64,000 bases of DNA from Desemzia incerta (GTDB lineage: Bacteria > Bacillota > Bacilli > Lactobacillales > Carnobacteriaceae). The notes below the pieces were generated by a model. That model worked only from the letters and a program-made list of their open reading frames with translations, ran no database searches and was not told the DNA's origin. The DNA lies in contig NZ_FOXW01000007.1 in the NCBI RefSeq assembly GCF_900115825.1, positions 62,001-126,000 of the forward strand, in the 5' to 3' direction. A program made the position numbers and the translations under genes. The stretch's first letter is position 1, and every line of letters starts with the position of its first letter. Of this stretch, positions 41,410 to 49,207 are shown piece by piece.

Positions 41410-41460
41410 TGCTGACCCCTAAAAGTCAGAGTAGAATCTAAATTTTTAGGGGTCTTTTCC
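41410..41460. repeat. MITE-like hairpin repeat, copy 1 (IS3-type ends)
   Basis: GACCCCTAAAA (41414-41424) and TTTTAGGGGTC (41444-41454) form a perfect 11-bp stem, followed by TTTTCC, so it can also act as the terminator of the SPFH unit. Its left end TGCTGACCCCTAAAAGT matches the inverted terminal sequence of the IS3 remnant at 58767-58790. The loop resembles that of copy 2 at 50217-50269. Confidence 0.65.
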
Positions 41461-41528
41461 ATGAGTATAGAAATTAAAACAGCCAACTTATATTGAAATT
41501 CTCTTTAGCTTAGTATATGATTCAAGGG

Positions 41529-41541
41529 AAGTAACGTACTT
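41529..41541. promoter_or_regulatory. Candidate HxlR operator
   Basis: AAGTAACGTACTT, a 13-nt palindrome (AAGTA-ACG-TACTT), lies 33 nt before the HxlR regulator start. HxlR-family proteins usually bind such AGTA/TACT dyads in their own promoters. Confidence 0.45.
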
Positions 41542-41574
41542 TTTGAAACTGTAAAAATTGAAATGAGGGATCAT

Positions 41575-41904
41575 ATGTTAAGTAAAGAAGAGTTGCCTTT
41601 TTGCCCAGTGGCTACCACAGTGGATTTAATCGGAAACAAATGGAAGTTGTTGATTATGCGGGAATTATTAAAGGGAACCAAGAGATTTAATGAACTGCAC
41701 AAAGCTATTGAAGGCATTAGTCAAAAAGTGTTAACAGAAAACCTGCGTAAGATGGAAGAAGACGGCATTATTAATCGCAAAGCGTATGCAGTAGTTCCTC
41801 CTAAAGTTGAATATTCTTTGAGTGAGTTGGGAGATTCTTTGCGTCCAATTATCAATTCAATGAGTGATTGGGGAACCGCGTACATCAAAGAAAATTTGAT
41901 ATAG
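41575..41904 (+). CDS. HxlR-family transcriptional regulator
   Basis: 109 residues, winged helix-turn-helix dimer. The N-terminal conserved cysteine is in FCPVATTVDLIGNKWK; the recognition region is GISQKVLTENLRKMEEDG. HxlR proteins with this cysteine (YodB, HypR type) often sense electrophiles or oxidants. ATG 41575 is chosen because GAGGGAT lies just before it; ATG 41563 lacks an RBS. It is convergent with the ABM-domain gene, a plausible target. Confidence 0.88.
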   Translation: MLSKEELPFCPVATTVDLIGNKWKLLIMRELLKGTKRFNELHKAIEGISQKVLTENLRKMEEDGIINRKAYAVVPPKVEYSLSELGDSLRPIINSMSDWGTAYIKENLI

Positions 41905-41905
41905 A

Positions 41906-41947
41906 AAAAAACATTTAAGAAAGACTTTTTCTTAAATGTTTTTTTAT
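41906..41947. terminator. Terminator shared by convergent HxlR and ABM genes
   Basis: AAAAAACATTTAAGAAA is mirrored by TTTCTTAAATGTTTTTT across a short loop (about 41906-41947). It is U-rich on both strands and so probably bidirectional. Confidence 0.85.
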
Positions 41948-41978
41948 GGATTTTTACAGAATAATCAATTGAGCTGGC

Positions 41979-42329
41979 TTAACGAGAAAAACTTGAAACG
42001 GTTGTCATGTATGTTGAACCAAATCCATCTAAAATGGTTTTCACTGCTTCGTTTGGTTCACCATATACAGTACAGCTTGTAACCGTGCCTAAGGCCATAA
42101 ATCTATCCGCAAATTTTTCATTGAACGTATTTAGATGATCAAAAGTGGCTTCATTGCTATCGTAATGTTCGATCGTATGACAAATATTGTCATTCAACGC
42201 CCAGTGATAATGTAACGTTCCTGGTTCTTTTGCTGTACTTTCTACCATCTCTTCAGCTAATTCGCGTAATGCTTCTTCTTTTCCTTCAGAAACTTGTAAT
42301 TCTACTAAATATAAAATCCCTTTTGACAT
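41979..42329 (-). CDS. ABM-domain (quinol monooxygenase-like) protein
   Basis: 116 residues, dimeric alpha/beta barrel of the antibiotic-biosynthesis-monooxygenase type. Typical features are the ILYLVELQVSEGKEEALRELAEEM helix region, PGTLHYHWALND, and THE/HYDSNEATFDHLNT. Members oxidise quinols or act as small detoxification enzymes. Start ATG at 42329 (MSKGILYLVE) with GGAGGAAAA. An extra 18 residues upstream in frame are not supported. Convergent with the HxlR gene. Confidence 0.75.
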   Translation of the reverse strand: MSKGILYLVELQVSEGKEEALRELAEEMVESTAKEPGTLHYHWALNDNICHTIEHYDSNEATFDHLNTFNEKFADRFMALGTVTSCTVYGEPNEAVKTILDGFGSTYMTTVSSFSR

Positions 42330-42400
42330 ATTATTTTCCTCCGAAAGCTGTGATATTGCACATCCAGCTTTTTTTACGTGCATTTGTTGAATGATCTTAT

Positions 42401-43285
42401 TTAATTCAATGATTCAAAGTAATCTTTTGCTACTTTTTGATAATCTTCTCCATCAATATCGACCTTGGCGTTTAAATCAATAACGGTCTGTGTATCTAGA
42501 TTTTTATTGATATCATTGATAATAGTCTCTACTTCTGGATGATTTTCAAGTACATCTTGACGAACAACAGGTACAAGATTGTACGGTGGCCAGAAGTTTT
42601 TGTCGTCTTCTAAAATAGTGAATTCTTCAGTGTCGGATAGCTGCCCTTCTGTCGTATAAGCAGGAGTCGCATCAGCTTCGTCACTTTTCAGGACTTGGTA
42701 TTTCAAACTATTATCATAAACAGTTGAGGACTTGAAGTTGAACTCTCCATAAACTTTTTCCAGACCAGGTAAACCATCTTCACGTTGATCAAATTCACCT
42801 TGAGAAGCAAAACGAATTTGATCCGCATTCTCTTGTAAGTCACTCAACGTTTTGATGCCATACTCTTCTGATACGCTGGTTTTTATTGCAATTCCGGCAG
42901 AGTCATTCGCTTCTGCATAGTCAAGAGTAGTTAAAACTCCATCTTCTTCATACTTCTCCCGAATTGTTTGGGCTACAGCATCAGGATCGGTCTCCAAAGG
43001 CAGTTTAAAAATAGTCAATAAAGACGTACCAGTATATTCTGGGTAAAGATCTACTTCCCCTTTTTCAATAGATTGAGGGATCACTGAACTTGCGATGTTA
43101 GGTACTCTTTCGACATTCAAACCTTGGTCTTCTAATGCTAGAGCATAAATCTCGCTTACTACCAAGCTTTCAGTAAAATCTTTGGAACCGATTTTTATCG
43201 CTTCGTCTGATGAAGCAGAAGAACAACCGGCTAAAATTAAGCCAAATATTGCTGCAAAAAAACTTATCCTTATTCTTTTTTTCAT
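42401..43285 (-). CDS. Osmoprotectant ABC transporter substrate-binding lipoprotein (OpuC type)
   Basis: 294 residues. Lipobox LILAGCSS after a basic start (MKKRIRISF). The mature part is a type F/OpuAC-like fold: IKIGSKDFTESLVVSEIYAL, YPEYTGTSLL and the NLVPVVR segment mark glycine betaine/carnitine/choline binding proteins. ATG at 43285 follows AGAGAGG. It is divergent from the permease-ATPase-permease genes, whereas OpuC-type systems usually keep all four genes in one operon. Confidence 0.88.
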   Translation of the reverse strand: MKKRIRISFFAAIFGLILAGCSSASSDEAIKIGSKDFTESLVVSEIYALALEDQGLNVERVPNIASSVIPQSIEKGEVDLYPEYTGTSLLTIFKLPLETDPDAVAQTIREKYEEDGVLTTLDYAEANDSAGIAIKTSVSEEYGIKTLSDLQENADQIRFASQGEFDQREDGLPGLEKVYGEFNFKSSTVYDNSLKYQVLKSDEADATPAYTTEGQLSDTEEFTILEDDKNFWPPYNLVPVVRQDVLENHPEVETIINDINKNLDTQTVIDLNAKVDIDGEDYQKVAKDYFESLN

Positions 43286-43345
43286 AATTGTATACCTCTC
43301 TTTCTTGAGCTTATTGTATAGTGGCAAACAATGGATGGGAAGTAG

Positions 43346-43397
43346 GCACTTTTTTATAAGTCACTTACCTTTAGGTAACTATCTAATAAAAAAGTGC
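43346..43397. promoter_or_regulatory. Nested palindromic operator candidate between divergent OpuC-type genes
   Basis: An outer perfect 11-bp repeat GCACTTTTTTA (43346-43356) / TAAAAAAGTGC (43387-43397) encloses an inner dyad ACTTACC (43363-43369) / GGTAACT (43374-43380). It sits between the binding-protein gene and the wHTH-like gene, in the right place to control both directions. Confidence 0.5.
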
Positions 43398-43454
43398 GTA
43401 CTTCTTTTATCTTTTAAAAAATTTATAATAAGTATGAAGAGAGGAGTTTTGAAA

Positions 43455-43772
43455 ATGGATTCTCTAGATATTTTTTTTTCAGTCATTAATCATCCTATAA
43501 AAATTACCATTTTGAAATTTATGGAAGAAAATGAACATATGGGTATTTCTTTTACCGATTTAATGGAGTTTTTTTTGATCGATCATCTTTCAATAGAAAG
43601 AGTCGTTTTGATCACTAATATTTGGGAAATGTACAATGATCATTTATTAAGAAAAAGAAACAGCCCTATAGGGACACTGTTTGAATTAACAGAAAGCGCA
43701 AAAGAGTTGAATAAAATCATCACTGATTTTGATTATTGGTCAAAATCGCATCAGTTTTATGGGGGTATATAG
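43455..43772 (+). CDS. Putative winged-helix regulator of the osmoprotectant system
   Basis: 105 residues. MDSLDIFFSVINHPIKITIL is followed by KFMEENEHMGISFTDLMEFF, and the layout resembles ArsR/GbsR-like winged helix proteins, but I see no diagnostic motif. ATG 43455 is preferred because GAGAGGAG precedes it. The gene lies directly before the transporter permease, with its stop next to the permease start, so it is probably the first gene of that operon. Regulation of osmolyte uptake is inferred from context. Confidence 0.6.
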   Translation: MDSLDIFFSVINHPIKITILKFMEENEHMGISFTDLMEFFLIDHLSIERVVLITNIWEMYNDHLLRKRNSPIGTLFELTESAKELNKIITDFDYWSKSHQFYGGI

Positions 43773-43773
43773 T

Positions 43774-44421
43774 TTGGTTACAGAAATAGTTCAATATTTT
43801 AAAAGTAGTGGAAGTCAGTATGAAGAGTATCTTATACAACATATCCAGTTGAGCATAACTGCGTTGCTGATTGCATTAGTGATAGGAGTTCCACTGGGTT
43901 ATATCAGCTATAAACATCCAAAAGCAGCCGAGTTTTTTACAACCACTTCTCAGTTATTGAGGATTATTCCAAGTTTAGCGATTTTGTTTATTTTGATACC
44001 TATTATTGGTGTAGGCGAATTGCCGGCTTTGATCGCGTTGGTATTTTTAGGTATTCCTCCCATCTTAGTAAATACCATTCTTGGATTTAAAGAGATTCCT
44101 GCTGTTACAAAAGAAGTTGCTTCAGGTTTAGGTATGGATACTAAACAATTAATGAAAAAAATCGAATTCCCTCTAGCAACACCGTTCATCTTAAACGGGA
44201 TAAAATTATCTTTAGTGGAAATCATTGCCAGTGCTACACTTGCCACTTATATTGGAGCAGGTGGTCTGGGCACACTTATTTTTACAGGATTAGGGTTGTA
44301 CAGAATGGATCTGCTAATTATCGGTGGAGGAACAGTTACGTTTCTATCCCTATTAAGTATGTTTATTTTGGATATTACGATTAGAAAGGTGTCGAAAAAC
44401 AGTGTCGAATTCAGCAGTTAA
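43774..44421 (+). CDS. Osmoprotectant ABC transporter permease (OpuCB-like)
   Basis: 215 residues, about five or six membrane segments. The ABC permease EAA-type loop is visible as KEVASGLGMDTKQLMKKIEFPLA. Start TTG 43774 after GGGGGTAT is preferred; ATG 43729 and ATG 43759 would precede that RBS. Its end overlaps the ATPase start by 20 nt. Confidence 0.85.
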   Translation: MVTEIVQYFKSSGSQYEEYLIQHIQLSITALLIALVIGVPLGYISYKHPKAAEFFTTTSQLLRIIPSLAILFILIPIIGVGELPALIALVFLGIPPILVNTILGFKEIPAVTKEVASGLGMDTKQLMKKIEFPLATPFILNGIKLSLVEIIASATLATYIGAGGLGTLIFTGLGLYRMDLLIIGGGTVTFLSLLSMFILDITIRKVSKNSVEFSS

Positions 44422-45169
44422 ATTTAAAAATGTCGAAAAAAAGTTCGCAGCAGAAACTATCATTGAAAAACTTTCCTTTGAGGTTGAAGATGGGGAATTC
44501 ATTACAATACTAGGTTCATCAGGATCTGGTAAAACAACAACTTTAAAAATGATCAATCGCTTAGTTGAACCAGATGGAGGAACGATCGAAGTCAATGGGC
44601 AAAGCATAGAACAAATCGATTTGATTGAGTTGAGAAGAAACATTGGATATGTGGTACAACAAATCGGATTGTTTCCTCACTTAACCATTGAAAAAAATAT
44701 CGCAACTGTACCAGAGCTGCTTGGCTGGGATAAAGAAAAAATCTTGGTTAGGGTAAAAGAATTGATGGAACTTGTCAAATTGCCTTATGAACAATATGGC
44801 AAACGACATCCTAAACAGCTCTCCGGCGGACAACAACAGCGTGTGGGAGTTGCAAGGGCGTTGGCAGCTAATCCGCAAATCATGCTGCTTGATGAACCAT
44901 TTGGTGCCGTAGATGCCATTACGCGAAAAGAGCTGCAAAAACAAATCAAATCGATCCATAAAGAGTTGTCAGGGAAAACTTTTCTCTTTGTCACACATGA
45001 CATCAATGAAGCCTTTTATCTGGGCGATAAAGTAATGATTATGAACAATGGTGAAATCAGTCAATATGATACACCAAAAAATATCGTTACCAATCCGAAA
45101 ACAGATTTTGTCAAAGAGTTGTTAGATACGATTTATGAAGAAGAGGCTTTATGGAGGGAGTTAAAATGA
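44402..45169 (+). CDS. Osmoprotectant ABC transporter ATPase (OpuCA-like)
   Basis: 255 residues. Walker A GSSGSGKTTTLK, Q-loop QQIGLFPHL, signature LSGGQQQR, Walker B IMLLDEPFGAVD, H-loop FVTHDINEAF. The usual C-terminal CBS domains of OpuCA are absent (the family is often 380-400 residues), so cytoplasmic ionic-strength sensing through CBS is not expected. GTG start 44402; overlaps both neighbours. Confidence 0.88.
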   Translation: MSNSAVKFKNVEKKFAAETIIEKLSFEVEDGEFITILGSSGSGKTTTLKMINRLVEPDGGTIEVNGQSIEQIDLIELRRNIGYVVQQIGLFPHLTIEKNIATVPELLGWDKEKILVRVKELMELVKLPYEQYGKRHPKQLSGGQQQRVGVARALAANPQIMLLDEPFGAVDAITRKELQKQIKSIHKELSGKTFLFVTHDINEAFYLGDKVMIMNNGEISQYDTPKNIVTNPKTDFVKELLDTIYEEEALWRELK

Positions 45170-45798
45170 TCGACTACTGGAGTTATTACCATACAAGACT
45201 AATAGATGCTGCGCTGATGCATTTACAGCTGGTGACCATCTCTTTGGTTGCTGCTTTAATCATTGCGATGCTGGTCATATTTACTTGTATAAACAAGGAC
45301 AAGTGGTTAAGCGGGTTGATTTATTTTTTTTCAGCCCTATATTCCGTTCCCAGCTATGCTTTTTTTGCTCTTTTGATTCCATTAACGGGTTTAGGAACAA
45401 CCACTGCCATTATCGTCTTAACGTTATATAGTGAATATGTACTATTGCGTACGTTTTCTACCGGGATCAGACAGATCGACCCATTGATCATTGAATCAGC
45501 CAGAGGAATGGGTATGACAGACCGTCAAGTCTTTTTCAAGATCCAACTGCCTCTATCATCCAAATCTATCTTCAGCGGGATTCGATTAGCTTTAACTTCC
45601 ATTATTGGAATAGCCACAATTGCGGCCACGATCAATGCCGGTGGATTAGGGACCATTTTATTTGATGGGTTGCGGACACAAAGTATTGAAACCATTATTT
45701 GGGGAGCGGTATTAACGATTATCTTATGTATTTTCAGCAATGTGGTTTTGCGTTTGATTGAAAAAATCACTTTAAGAAATCTAGAATTGGGGGACTAA
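45166..45798 (+). CDS. Osmoprotectant ABC transporter permease (OpuCD-like)
   Basis: 210 residues, about five or six membrane segments, with the permease loop ESARGMGMTDRQVFFKIQLPLS. ATG 45166 overlaps the ATPase stop by 4 nt (ATGA) and is preceded by GGAGGGAG. Second membrane subunit of the same transporter. Confidence 0.86.
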   Translation: MIDYWSYYHTRLIDAALMHLQLVTISLVAALIIAMLVIFTCINKDKWLSGLIYFFSALYSVPSYAFFALLIPLTGLGTTTAIIVLTLYSEYVLLRTFSTGIRQIDPLIIESARGMGMTDRQVFFKIQLPLSSKSIFSGIRLALTSIIGIATIAATINAGGLGTILFDGLRTQSIETIIWGAVLTIILCIFSNVVLRLIEKITLRNLELGD

Positions 45799-45799
45799 C

Positions 45800-46780
45800 A
45801 TGAAAGCTGCAGTTGTTTATGAAGCAGGCGGACCGGAAAAATTGATTTATGAAGAAGTTCCGACACCTAGGCTTAAAAAAGGCTGGTCTTTAGTCAAAGT
45901 TATGGGTTTTGGTATCAATCATTCCGAAGTTTTCACTAGAGAAGGGAAATCACCATCTGTCCAGTTTCCTCGTATTTTAGGGATCGAATGTGTGGGGATC
46001 ATTGAAGAAACCAGCGATGAAAATCTACTGCCGGCAGGACAAAAAGTTATTTCTATCATGGGTGAAATGGGTAGAGCATTTGATGGGAGTTATGCGGAAT
46101 ATGTTTTACTGCCTAATGATCAGATTTTCCCCGTAGAAACCGATCTTTCATGGGAGGAATTAGCAGCGATCCCTGAAACGTATTACACTGCTTTCGGTTC
46201 TATGAAAAATTTGCAGATCAAAAAAAATGATCAGGTTTTAGTACGGGGAGCAACCAGTGGTGTAGGCGTTGCTTTTTTAAACCTATTAAAGAGTCGATTT
46301 GAAACGATTATCATAGATGGAACCAGTCGGAATTTGGCTAAAAGAGATGTATTGATCCAAGCTGGATTTGATGATGTCATCGAAGATAGAGAGGGTCAGT
46401 TACAAACTGAAAAAACGTATAATAAAATTTTTGAATTGATTGGACCAGCTACGATAAAGAACAGCTTTAAACACCTCAATGAACAAGGGATCGTTTGCAG
46501 CACTGGACAATTAGGCGGTCAATGGTTCTTGGAAGAATTTGACCCAATCATAGATATTAAAGCAAATAGTTATCTAACCAGTTTTTACTCGAATAATGTG
46601 GATGAAACTAAGTTGAACCAGTTGCTGGAGTTTATTGATGAAAATAAGACCATAGTCAAGCCGGAGAAAGTATTTGAATTAAAAGAAATTTCTAAAGCTC
46701 ATGAATATCTCGAAAGCAGCCGCAGTTTTGGAAAAGTGATCATTTTAAATAAGGAATTACCCAATGATGAAGACAGATAA
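45800..46780 (+). CDS. Medium-chain quinone oxidoreductase/alcohol dehydrogenase-like protein, zinc-free
   Basis: 326 residues, MDR superfamily. The GroES-like N-terminal domain begins MKAAVVYEAGGPEKLIYEEV; the nucleotide-binding motif is RGATSGVGVAFLNLL. Typical zinc-ligand cysteines are lacking, as in quinone oxidoreductases. The start is one base after the previous stop, with GAATTGGGGG as RBS, so it is in the same transcript as the transporter genes. The 3' end overlaps the glycosylase gene by 17 nt. Substrate unknown. Confidence 0.82.
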   Translation: MKAAVVYEAGGPEKLIYEEVPTPRLKKGWSLVKVMGFGINHSEVFTREGKSPSVQFPRILGIECVGIIEETSDENLLPAGQKVISIMGEMGRAFDGSYAEYVLLPNDQIFPVETDLSWEELAAIPETYYTAFGSMKNLQIKKNDQVLVRGATSGVGVAFLNLLKSRFETIIIDGTSRNLAKRDVLIQAGFDDVIEDREGQLQTEKTYNKIFELIGPATIKNSFKHLNEQGIVCSTGQLGGQWFLEEFDPIIDIKANSYLTSFYSNNVDETKLNQLLEFIDENKTIVKPEKVFELKEISKAHEYLESSRSFGKVIILNKELPNDEDR

Positions 46781-47423
46781 ACAAAAAATCCAAGTATTGA
46801 ATCGGCTGGTTGAGTATTACGGATTCCAGCATTGGTGGGAAGATGAGAACCGCATTTCAGATTGGGTGTCCATGATCTTGATTCAGCAAACGACGGAATC
46901 GAATGCGAAAAAAGCACTTAAAAACTTAGAACCGTTTTTAACCGTTGAAGGTCTGCAGCAAATAGAGTTAGAAAAACTGCAAGAACTGATTCGGCCAGCA
47001 GGATTTTTCAAACAAAAAAGTCGCTATATTAAAGAGTTGATCCAATGGTTTGCGGCAAATGGCGGAGATTTTGAGCGATTCCGCAATTATTCGACGGCTG
47101 AATTGAGGAAAGAATTATTAACCATTAAAGGAGTAGGGTCTGAAACAGCTGATGCTATGCTTTTATATATTTTTGAAAGAAATGCATTTATTGCCGATCA
47201 ATACGCGATTCGCCTATTTACCCGGTTAGGATTTGGAGAATACAAAAATTATGAAGCAATGCATAAAGAGTTTAATCGCCTGACAGAACAAGTTACCCAT
47301 GATGTATGCAAAGAGTGGCACGCTGCAATTGACCTTCATGGGAAACAATATGGGAAAAACAAAGATCTAGACGAAAGCTGGTTGTTGAGCGAACGTGAAC
47401 AACTTGATATTGCGACATTTTAA
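46764..47423 (+). CDS. HhH-GPD base-excision glycosylase lacking the Fe-S cluster
   Basis: 219 residues, endonuclease III superfamily. The HhH is LLTIKGVGSETADAMLLY and the catalytic aspartate is in FIADQYAIRLF. The lysine that gives endonuclease III its lyase activity (GVGRKTA in E. coli) is replaced (GVGSETA). The C-terminal four-cysteine iron-sulfur loop is absent: HGKQYGKNKDLDES has no cysteines. This pattern suggests a monofunctional alkylpurine glycosylase similar to MagIII rather than Nth. ATG 46764, or 46767 beside it; AAGGAA serves as RBS. Confidence 0.8.
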   Translation: MMKTDKQKIQVLNRLVEYYGFQHWWEDENRISDWVSMILIQQTTESNAKKALKNLEPFLTVEGLQQIELEKLQELIRPAGFFKQKSRYIKELIQWFAANGGDFERFRNYSTAELRKELLTIKGVGSETADAMLLYIFERNAFIADQYAIRLFTRLGFGEYKNYEAMHKEFNRLTEQVTHDVCKEWHAAIDLHGKQYGKNKDLDESWLLSEREQLDIATF

Positions 47424-47443
47424 GTTGAAGAAAGGAAGCAGTT

Positions 47444-47884
47444 ATGGACTATAAAACAATAGACAATATTATTTTTGTCAGAATCGATAAGGATGAAGAA
47501 ATTTTAACGAGTATCCAACACATTTGCAAAAAAGAAAATATCTTATCCGGCTATTTTCAAGGAATTGGTGCATGCGGGGAAGTAATTGTTTCTACTTATC
47601 AACCGGAAGCAGATGATTTTACAGATCATAAGAAAACCGGAATGCTGGAGTTGGTGTCTTTGATGGGAAATATTACCATAGGGGATGATGAAAGTCCAGT
47701 ACTCCATAGTCATGCAAGTTTTTCGTATTTAAATGACTCTGACGAACTTTCTATGATAGCGGGTCACTTAACAAAAGCAACTGTTCGGTATACTGCAGAG
47801 ATTACGATCGTCCCTGTAAAGAATGAGATTGAAAGAATGGTTGATCCGGCAACAGGAATTAATGTATGGAAATTTGAGCATTAG
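47444..47884 (+). CDS. PPC/DUF296-domain protein
   Basis: 146 residues, almost entirely one PPC domain (PF03479 type): FVRIDKDEEILTSIQHICKK, GYFQGIGACGEVIVS, and a conserved histidine pair in VLHSHASFSY, then GHL. Bacterial stand-alone forms are trimeric, and a metal site or nucleotide-related role has been proposed; the plant relatives bind AT-rich DNA. AAAGGAAG precedes ATG 47444. Likely co-transcribed with the glycosylase. Confidence 0.82.
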   Translation: MDYKTIDNIIFVRIDKDEEILTSIQHICKKENILSGYFQGIGACGEVIVSTYQPEADDFTDHKKTGMLELVSLMGNITIGDDESPVLHSHASFSYLNDSDELSMIAGHLTKATVRYTAEITIVPVKNEIERMVDPATGINVWKFEH

Positions 47885-47935
47885 GAGAAGTTGGGATTTG
47901 TTTTAGGATATTGTCAATAAAGAAGGAGGCAGGGT

Positions 47936-48562
47936 ATGACATTATATGCTGAAAATATCAATTTGTTAATGGAAAACGTGGTACCGGTCCAAACATTTGT
48001 TAAAAATGGAGCTGTCGACGAAACTGAGGCTCTTCGAGTGGTTAAAGATGAGGCAGTCGTTGATGTAGACGAACCTACTTATGCGAGGATAAAAAACAGT
48101 GTTTTTCATAATGGAATTATTGAAGTAAAGGTGTTAAGCAGACTTTTGCCAGATGCTCCTGAGTATGCACGGGGATTTATTGGTGTTGCCTTTCGGATCG
48201 ATGAAAATAATGAGGATTTTGAAAGTATTTATATCCGTCCAACGAATGGCAGAAACGAAAATCAATCTAGACGAAACTCTTCCACACAGTATTTTTCTTA
48301 TCCCGACTATAAATTCGACCGTCTACGGTCAGAAGCGCCAAAAATGTACGAATCTTATGCTGATATGGGCTTAAATGAGTGGATTGATCTGAAAATCGAA
48401 GTAATAGATGAATGTGCTAAGCTCTATTTGAATCATTCTGTACATCCAGTTTTGATTGTCAATGATTTAAAAAAAGGTTCAAATGCACAGGGCGGTATTG
48501 GTCTTTGGGTCGATATAGGAACAGAAGGTTTTTTCAAAGATTTGAAGATTACTTCGTACTAA
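47936..48562 (+). CDS. Concanavalin A-like/DUF1080-type protein
   Basis: 208 residues with no signal peptide. Beta-strand-rich sequence ends in GGIGLWVDIGTEGFFKDLKIT, the pattern of lectin/glucanase-fold (LamG, DUF1080) domains. FIGVAFRIDENNEDFESIYIRP is also typical. No catalytic residues can be assigned, so carbohydrate binding is an inference from the fold. ATG 47936 follows GAAGGAGGCAG. Confidence 0.65.
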   Translation: MTLYAENINLLMENVVPVQTFVKNGAVDETEALRVVKDEAVVDVDEPTYARIKNSVFHNGIIEVKVLSRLLPDAPEYARGFIGVAFRIDENNEDFESIYIRPTNGRNENQSRRNSSTQYFSYPDYKFDRLRSEAPKMYESYADMGLNEWIDLKIEVIDECAKLYLNHSVHPVLIVNDLKKGSNAQGGIGLWVDIGTEGFFKDLKITSY

Positions 48563-48691
48563 AATTTTAAAAAGCTTTGTTTAGAGGTGGACTGTTTCTA
48601 ACTAGGGCAGAGAATTCTTGCTTAGCTTAATTCTGAGCAGAAATATCGTCATTTATTCGACAAGTTATTTGGGTAATAAATCAAAAATTGT

Positions 48692-48720
48692 TTGTCACAT
48701 CGCGGTTTATCCTGTATGAT
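48692..48720 (+). promoter_or_regulatory. Promoter of the 42-aa small protein gene
   Basis: TTGTCA (48692-48697), 17-nt spacer, TATGAT (48715-48720). The leader to the start codon is about 180 nt. Promoter, leader parts and start region recur in decayed form at 37452-37790. The 130 nt before it (48563-48691) contain no supported gene. Confidence 0.7.
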
Positions 48721-48904
48721 TTAGTGAAGAATGTAAACCGGATATTGTGAAGTTGGGCAAAGGATATGGGAAATCATATTGAATGTAGAATAGTACAATT
48801 TTTTAGAATGAGTTAGTCATTTTCAAAAATCTCCATTCATGTAGTTGCCGCTCCTCTTATCTCACTGAGAGTATTTAGTGTTACACCAATGAGGTGGTGG
48901 AAAA

Positions 48905-49033
48905 ATGAATTCAAAAGAAAAAATGTTAGAGTTGATCAAAAAGAAACAAGCAGGCGGGAAATCTAAGCAAACGACCGAACCAAAGAATGATATGAAAAAC
49001 ATGCGCAAGGGTCCGAAAATCTTTAATAAATAA
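48905..49033 (+). CDS. Small basic protein (42 aa), function unknown
   Basis: Read directly: it begins MNSKEKMLELIKKKQAGG and ends MRKGPKIFNK. It is lysine-rich with no cysteine and no membrane segment; the middle is likely disordered. ATG 48905 after GAGGTGGTGG. It is flanked by its own promoter with a long leader and its own terminator. A truncated relative of its 5' end occurs at 37780. The sequence has the look of a conserved ribosome- or RNA-associated small protein, but I cannot name a family. Confidence 0.7.
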   Translation: MNSKEKMLELIKKKQAGGKSKQTTEPKNDMKNMRKGPKIFNK

Positions 49034-49041
49034 TTTATGCG

Positions 49042-49072
49042 AAAAAGAATAGCTGCTGGCTATTCTTTTTTT
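49042..49072 (+). terminator. Terminator of the small protein gene
   Basis: AAAAAGAATAGC (49042-49053), 5-nt loop, GCTATTCTTTTTTT from 49059. Confidence 0.9.
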
Positions 49073-49207
49073 GTGCGTAGAAATACTTTAAAAGAAGGAT
49101 TGAAGGGACCGCGAAGTAACTGCAAGTAGAAAATTAGTATTCAGCTGACTTTTTTGCTTTAATGATAAATATGATGAGTTTTAATAGAGGTCATAGGAGG
49201 GAATAAG

